From Garcia nutans (taxonomy: Eukaryota; Streptophyta; Magnoliopsida; Malpighiales; Euphorbiaceae), in the NCBI GenBank assembly GCA_947685225.1, contig CANTUV010000032.1, forward strand, positions 26,419,501 through 26,483,500: a stretch of DNA of 64,000 nucleotides, in the 5' to 3' direction. This document shows, in pieces, positions 58,901 to 64,000 of this stretch (the first letter of the stretch is position 1; the number at the start of each line of letters is the position of its first letter). Made by a program: the position numbers and the translations under genes. The notes under the pieces were generated by a model. The model had not been told where the DNA came from, did not search any database, and was given only the letters and a program-made list of their open reading frames with translations.

Positions 58901-61900
58901 AGAATCTCTTCTAAGTCCAGAACTTACCTCGGGTCCAGAACCCAAATTTTCATTAGGTCAAGAACCTAGAATCTCTTCTAAGACCAAAACTTAGCTCGGG
59001 TCCAGAACCCAAACATAGAATCTTTTCTAAGTCCAGAACTTAGCTCGGGCTCTAGAACCCAAATTTTCCTTAGGTCCAGAACCTAAAATCTCTTTTAAGT
59101 CCAAAACATAGCTCGGGTCCATAACCCAAACCTAGAATCTTTTGTAAGTCCAGAACTTAGCTCGGGTTCTAGAACCCAAATTTTCCTTTAGTCTAGAACC
59201 TAGAGTCTCTTCTAAGTACAGAACATAGCTCGGGTCCAGAACCCAAATTATCCTTAGGTCCAGAACCTAGAATCTCTTTTAAGTCCAGAACTTAGCTCAC
59301 GTCCAGAACCCAAATTATCCTTTTGTCCAGAACCTAGAATCTCTTTTATGTCCAGAACTTAGCTCGGTCCAAAACCCAAACCTAGAATCTTTTCTCGGTC
59401 CAGAACTTAGCACTGGTCCAGAACCCAAATTATACTTTTGTCTAGACCCATAATCTCTTTTAACTCCAGAACTTATCTAGGGTCCTGAACCCAAACCTAG
59501 AATATTTTCTAAGTCCAGAACTTTGCTCGGGTTCTAGAACCTAAATTTTCATTTTGTCCAGAACCTAGAATCTGTTCTAAGTACAGAACTTAGCTCGAGT
59601 CCAGAACCAAAATTTTGATTAGGTCCAGAACCTAATATCTCTTCTAAGTCCAGAACTTAGCTCGGGTCCAGAACCTAAATTTTCCTTAGGTGTAGAACCT
59701 AGAATCTCTTTTAAGTTCAGAACTTAGCTCGGGTCCAGAACCCAAACCTAGAATCTTTTCTAAGTCCAGAACTTAGCTCGGGTTCTAGAACCCAAATTTT
59801 ACTTAGGTCAAGAACCTAGAATCTCTTTTATGTCTAGAACTTAGATCAGGTCTAGAACCCAAATTATCCTTTGGCCCAGAACCTAGAATCTCTTTTAAGT
59901 AAAGAACTTAGCCCGGTCAATAACCAAAACCTAGAATCTTTTCTCAGTCCAGAACTTAGCTCGGGTTCTAGAACCCAGATTTTCCTTGGGTCTAGAACCT
60001 AGAATCTCTTTTAAGTCTAGAACTTAGCTCGGTCCAGAACACAAACCTAGAATCTTTTCTAAGTCTAGAACTTAGCTCGGGTTCTAGAACCCAAATTTTC
60101 CTTAGGTCCAGAACCTATAATCTCTTCTAAGTACAAAACTTAGCTCGGGTCTAGAACCTAAATTTTCCTTACGTCCAGAACCTAGAATCTCTTCTAAGTC
60201 CAGAACTTAGCTCGGGTCCAGAACCCAAATTTTCTTAGGTCCAGAAACTAGAATCTCTTTTAAATCCAGAACATAGCTCGGGTCCAGAACCCAAATTATC
60301 CTTTGGTCTAGAACCTAGAATCTCTTTTAAGTCCAGAACTTAGCTCGTTCCAATATCCAAACCTAGAATCCTTTCTAAGTACAAAACTTAGCTCGGGTTC
60401 TAGAACCCAAATTTTCCTTTGGTCCAGAACCTAGAATCTCTTATAAGTACAGAACTTAGCTCAAGTCCAGAACCCAAAATTTCCTTAGGTCCAGAACCTA
60501 GAATCTCTTTTAAGCTCAGAACTTAGCTCGGGTCCAGAACCTAAATTTTCCTTAGGTCCAGAACCTAGAATCTCTTTTAAGTCCAGAACATAGCTCGGGT
60601 CCAGAACCCAAATTATCCTTAGGTCCAGAACCTAGAATCTCTTTTAAGTCCAGAACTTAGCTCGGTCCAGAACCCAAATTATCCTTTGGTCCAGAACCTA
60701 GAATCTCTTTTATGTCCAGAACTTAGCTCGGTCCAAAACCCAAACCTAGAATCTTTTCTCAGTCCAGAACTTAGCACTGGTCCAGAACCCAAATAATACT
60801 TTTGTCTAGACCCAGAATCTCTTTTAACTCCAGAACTTAGCTCGGGTCCTGAACCCAAACCTAGAATATTTTTTAAGTCCAGAACTTTGCTCGGGTTCTA
60901 GAACCTAAATTTTCATTTTGTCCAGAACCTAGAATCTCTTCTAAGTACAGAACTTAGCTCGAGTCCAGAACCAAAATTTTGATTAGGTCCAGAACCTAGT
61001 ATCTCTTCTAAGTCCAGAACTTAGCTCGGGTCCAGAATCTAAATTTTCCTTAGGTGCAGAACCTAGAATCTCTTTTAAGTCCTGAACTTAGCTCGGGTCC
61101 AAAACCCAAACCTAGAATCTTTTCTAAGTCCAGAACTTAGCTCGGGTTCTAGAACCCAAAATTTACTTAGGTCCAGAACCTAGACTCTCTTCTAAGTACA
61201 GAACTTATCTCGGGTCCAGAACCTAAATATTCCTTAGGTCCAGAACCTAGAATCTCTTCTAAGTCCAGAACTTAGCTCGGGTCTAGAACCCAAATTTTCA
61301 TTAGGTCCAGAACCTAGAATCTCTTCTAAGTCCAGAACTTAGCTCGGGTCCAGAACCCAAACCTTGAATGTTTTCTAAGTCCAGAACTTAGCTCAAGTTC
61401 TAGAACCCAAATTTTCCTTAGGCCCAGAAACTAAAATCTCTTCTAAGTACAGAACTTAGCTCGAGTCCAGAACTTAAATTTTAATTTGGTCCAGAACATA
61501 GAATCTCTTCTAAGTCCAGAACTTAGCTCGTGTCCAAAACCCAAATTTTGCTTAGGTCCAAAACCTAGAATCTCTTTTAAGTACAGAACTTAGCTCGGGT
61601 TCAGAACCCAAACCTAGAACCTTTTCTAAGTCCAAAACTTAGCTCGAGTTCTAGAACCCAAATTTTCCTTAGGTCCAGAAACTAAAATCTCTTCTAAGTA
61701 CAGAACTTAGCTCGAGACCAGAACCTAAATTTTAATTAGGTCTAGAACCTAGAATCTCTTCTAAGTCCAGAACTTAGCTCAGGTCCAAAACCCAAATTTT
61801 CCTTAGGTCCAAAACCTAGAATCTCTTTTAAGTCCAGAACATAGCTCGGGTCCAGAACCCAAATTATCCTTAGGTCCAGAACCTAGAATCTCTTTTAAGT

Positions 61901-64000
61901 CCAGAACTTAGCTTAGGTCCAGAACCCAAATTATCCTTTGGTCCAGAACCTAGAATCTCTTTTAAGTCCAAAACTTTGCTCGGTCAAGAACCCAAACCTA
62001 AAATCTTTTCTCAGTCAAGAACTTAGCACTCGTCAGAACACAAATTATACTTTTGTCTAGACCTAGAATCTCTTTTAACTCCAGAACTTAGCTCGGGTCC
62101 TGAATCCAAACCTAGAATATTTTCTAAGTCCAAAACTTTTCTCGGGTTCTAGAACCCAAATTTTCATTTTGTCCAGAACCTAGAATCTCTTCTAAGTACA
62201 GAACTTAGCTCGGGTCCAGAACCAAAATTTTGATTAGGTCCAGAACCTAATATCTCTTCTAGGTCCAGAACTTAGCTCGGGTCCAGATTCTAAATTTTCC
62301 TTAGGTGCAGAACCTAGAATCTCTTTTAAGTCCAGAACATAGCTCGGGTCCAGAACACAAACCTAGAATCTTTTCTAAGTCCAGAACTTAGCTCGGGTTC
62401 TAGAACCCAAATTTTACTTATGTCCAGAACCTAGAATCTCTTCTAAGTACAAAACTTATCTCGGGTCCAGAACCTAAATTTTCCTTTGGTCCAGAACCTA
62501 GAATCTCGTCTAAGTCCAGAACTTACCTCGGGTCCAGAACCCAAATTTTCATTAGGTCCAGAACCTAGAATCTCTTCTAAGACTAAAACTTAGCTCGGGT
62601 CCAGAACCCAAACATAGAATCTTTTCTAAGTCCAGAACTTAGCTCGGGCTCTAGAACCCAAATTTTCCTTAGGTCCAGAAACTAAAATCTCTTCTAAGTA
62701 CAGAACTTAGCTCGAGTACAGAAGCTAAATTTTAATTAGGTCTAGAACCTAGAATCTCTTCTATGTCAAGAAATTCGGGTCCAAAACCCAAATTTTCCTT
62801 AGGTCCAAAACCTAGAATCTCTTTTAAGTACAGAACTTAGCTCGGGTCTAGAACCCAAAACTAGAATATCTTCTAAGTCCAGAACTTAGCTCGGGTCCAA
62901 AACAAAAATTTTTCTTAGGTCCAGAACCTAGAATCTCTTCTAAGTCCAGAACTTAGCTCGGGTCCAGAACCCAAATTATCCTTAGGTCCAGAACCTAGGA
63001 TCTCTTTTAAGTCCAGAACATAGCTCGGGTCTAGAACCGAAATTATTCTTTGGTCCAGAGCCTAGAATCTCTTTTAAGTCTAGAACTTAGCTAGGTCCAG
63101 AACCCAAACCTAGAATCTTTTCTCAGTCCAGAACTTAGCTCGGGTTCTAGAACCCAAATTTTCCTTAGGTCCAGAACCTAAAATCTCTTTTAAGTCCAAA
63201 ACATAGCTCGGGACCAGAACCCAAACCTAGAATCCTTTGTAAGTCCAGAACTTAGCTCAGGTTCTAGAACCCAAATTTTCCTTTGATCTAGTACCTAGAA
63301 TCTTTTCTAAGTACAGAACATAGCTCGGGTCCAGAACCCAAATTATCCTTAGGTCCAGAACCTAGAATCTCTTTTAAGTCCAGAACTTAGCTCGCGTCCA
63401 GAACCCAAATTATCCTTTTGTCCAGAACCTAGAATCTCTTTTATGTCCAGAACTTAGCTCGGTCCAAAACCCAAACCTAGAATCTTTTCTGAGTCTAGAA
63501 CTTAGCACTGGTCCAAAACCCAAATTATACTTTTGTCTAGACCCAGAATCTCTTTTAACTCTAGAACTTAGCTCGGGTCTTGATCCCAAACCTAGAATAT
63601 TTCCTAAGTCCAGAACTTTGCTCGGGTTCTAGAACCTAAATTTTCATTTTTTCCAGAACCTAGAATCTCTTCTAAGTCCAGAACATAGCTCGGGTCCATA
63701 ACCCAAATTTTCATTAGGTCCAGAACCTAGAATCTCTTCTAAGTCTAGAACTTAGCTCGGGTCCAGAACACAAACCTAGAATCTTTTCTAAGTCCAGAAC
63801 TTAGCTCAGGTTCTAGAACACAAATTTTACTTATGTCCAGAACCTAGAATCTCTTCTAAGTACAAAACTTATCTCGGGTCCAGAACCTAAATTTTCCTTA
63901 GTTCCAGAACCTAGAATCTCTTCTAAGTCCAGAACTTACCTCGGGTCCAGAACCCAAATTTTCATTAGGTCAAGAACCTAGAATCTCTTCTAAGACCAAA
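55952..64000. repeat. 67-bp satellite array with higher-order structure, continues past the window
   Basis: About 120 tandem monomers. The common monomer is 67 bp and is built of three parts that each begin GTCCAGAAC: one followed by CCAAATTTTCCTTAG, one by CTAGAATCTCTTCTAA, one by TTAGCTCGG. Variants include 68-bp units with GGTTCTAGAACCC and 48-bp units that lack one part and read CCCAAACCTAGAATC. Kilobase-scale blocks are duplicated (56474-58300 with 59806-61633; 58466-59060 with 62065-62660; 59080-59580 with 63170-63670). It is non-coding: stops occur in all frames and the longest frames are chance. Position on the chromosome (centromeric, interstitial or subtelomeric) is unknown. Confidence 0.96.

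Noticed and set aside
55952..64000. CRISPR-like array (short repeats with regular spacing)
   Set aside because: The intervals between GTCCAGAAC words are themselves repeated rather than unique, and the genome is a plant's. It is satellite DNA.

Overview
The window is nuclear DNA of a flowering plant, most likely a eudicot. Evidence: Ty3/gypsy chromoviruses with plant initiator-Met primer-binding sites, a Ty1/copia relic, an endogenous caulimovirus-like sequence, very AT-rich intergenic DNA and a long satellite array. The species cannot be named from the sequence. No host protein-coding gene, rRNA or tRNA gene was found. Everything recognisable is repetitive or virus-derived.

Layout. 1-871: AT-rich flank with a degenerate dispersed repeat. 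872-19935: chromovirus A (minus strand), decayed, its right LTR split by chromovirus B (9702-18628, minus strand, 5-bp target duplication CACCA). B is the youngest complete element: its gag-pol frame is intact except for one amber codon, but its polypurine tract and about 0.68 kb of one LTR are deleted. 19936-22564: decayed Ty1/copia element. About 22850-25200: relic of a second Ty3/gypsy lineage. 25200-34115: AT-rich DNA with an old duplicated block and simple repeats. 34115-38534: endogenous pararetrovirus-like locus, with reverse transcriptase sequence present twice as an inverted repeat. 38535-41522: two LTR fragments. 41523-52280: two related chromovirus copies (D1, D2) in plus-strand tandem sharing one LTR, the first riddled with CAG-to-TAG stops and the second cut off inside reverse transcriptase. 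52294-64000: 67-bp satellite array with higher-order duplications, running off the window and interrupted by one solo LTR (53068-55951, target duplication CCAGA).

How it fits together. A, B, D1, D2, the solo LTR and the 40303-41522 fragment belong to related chromovirus families. They share Gag, the PBS setting, a Tekay/Del-like integrase tail with a chromodomain-like end, and LTR features such as the palindrome GACACGGCCGTGTC. By-eye comparison of LTR pairs orders them: B youngest (about ten differences in 1.7 kb), A older (roughly 1.5%), D1/D2 oldest (roughly 3%). Nesting agrees: B lies in A, and A abuts or lies in the copia LTR. No element looks able to move by itself.

The most unusual material is the satellite with its three-part monomer and kilobase-scale duplications, the copied 15-bp filler where the satellite joins D2, the virus-derived inverted repeat, and the concentration of CAG-to-TAG stops in D1. 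All comparisons were by eye, so repeat boundaries are good to a few bases at clean junctions and to about 10-30 bases elsewhere.
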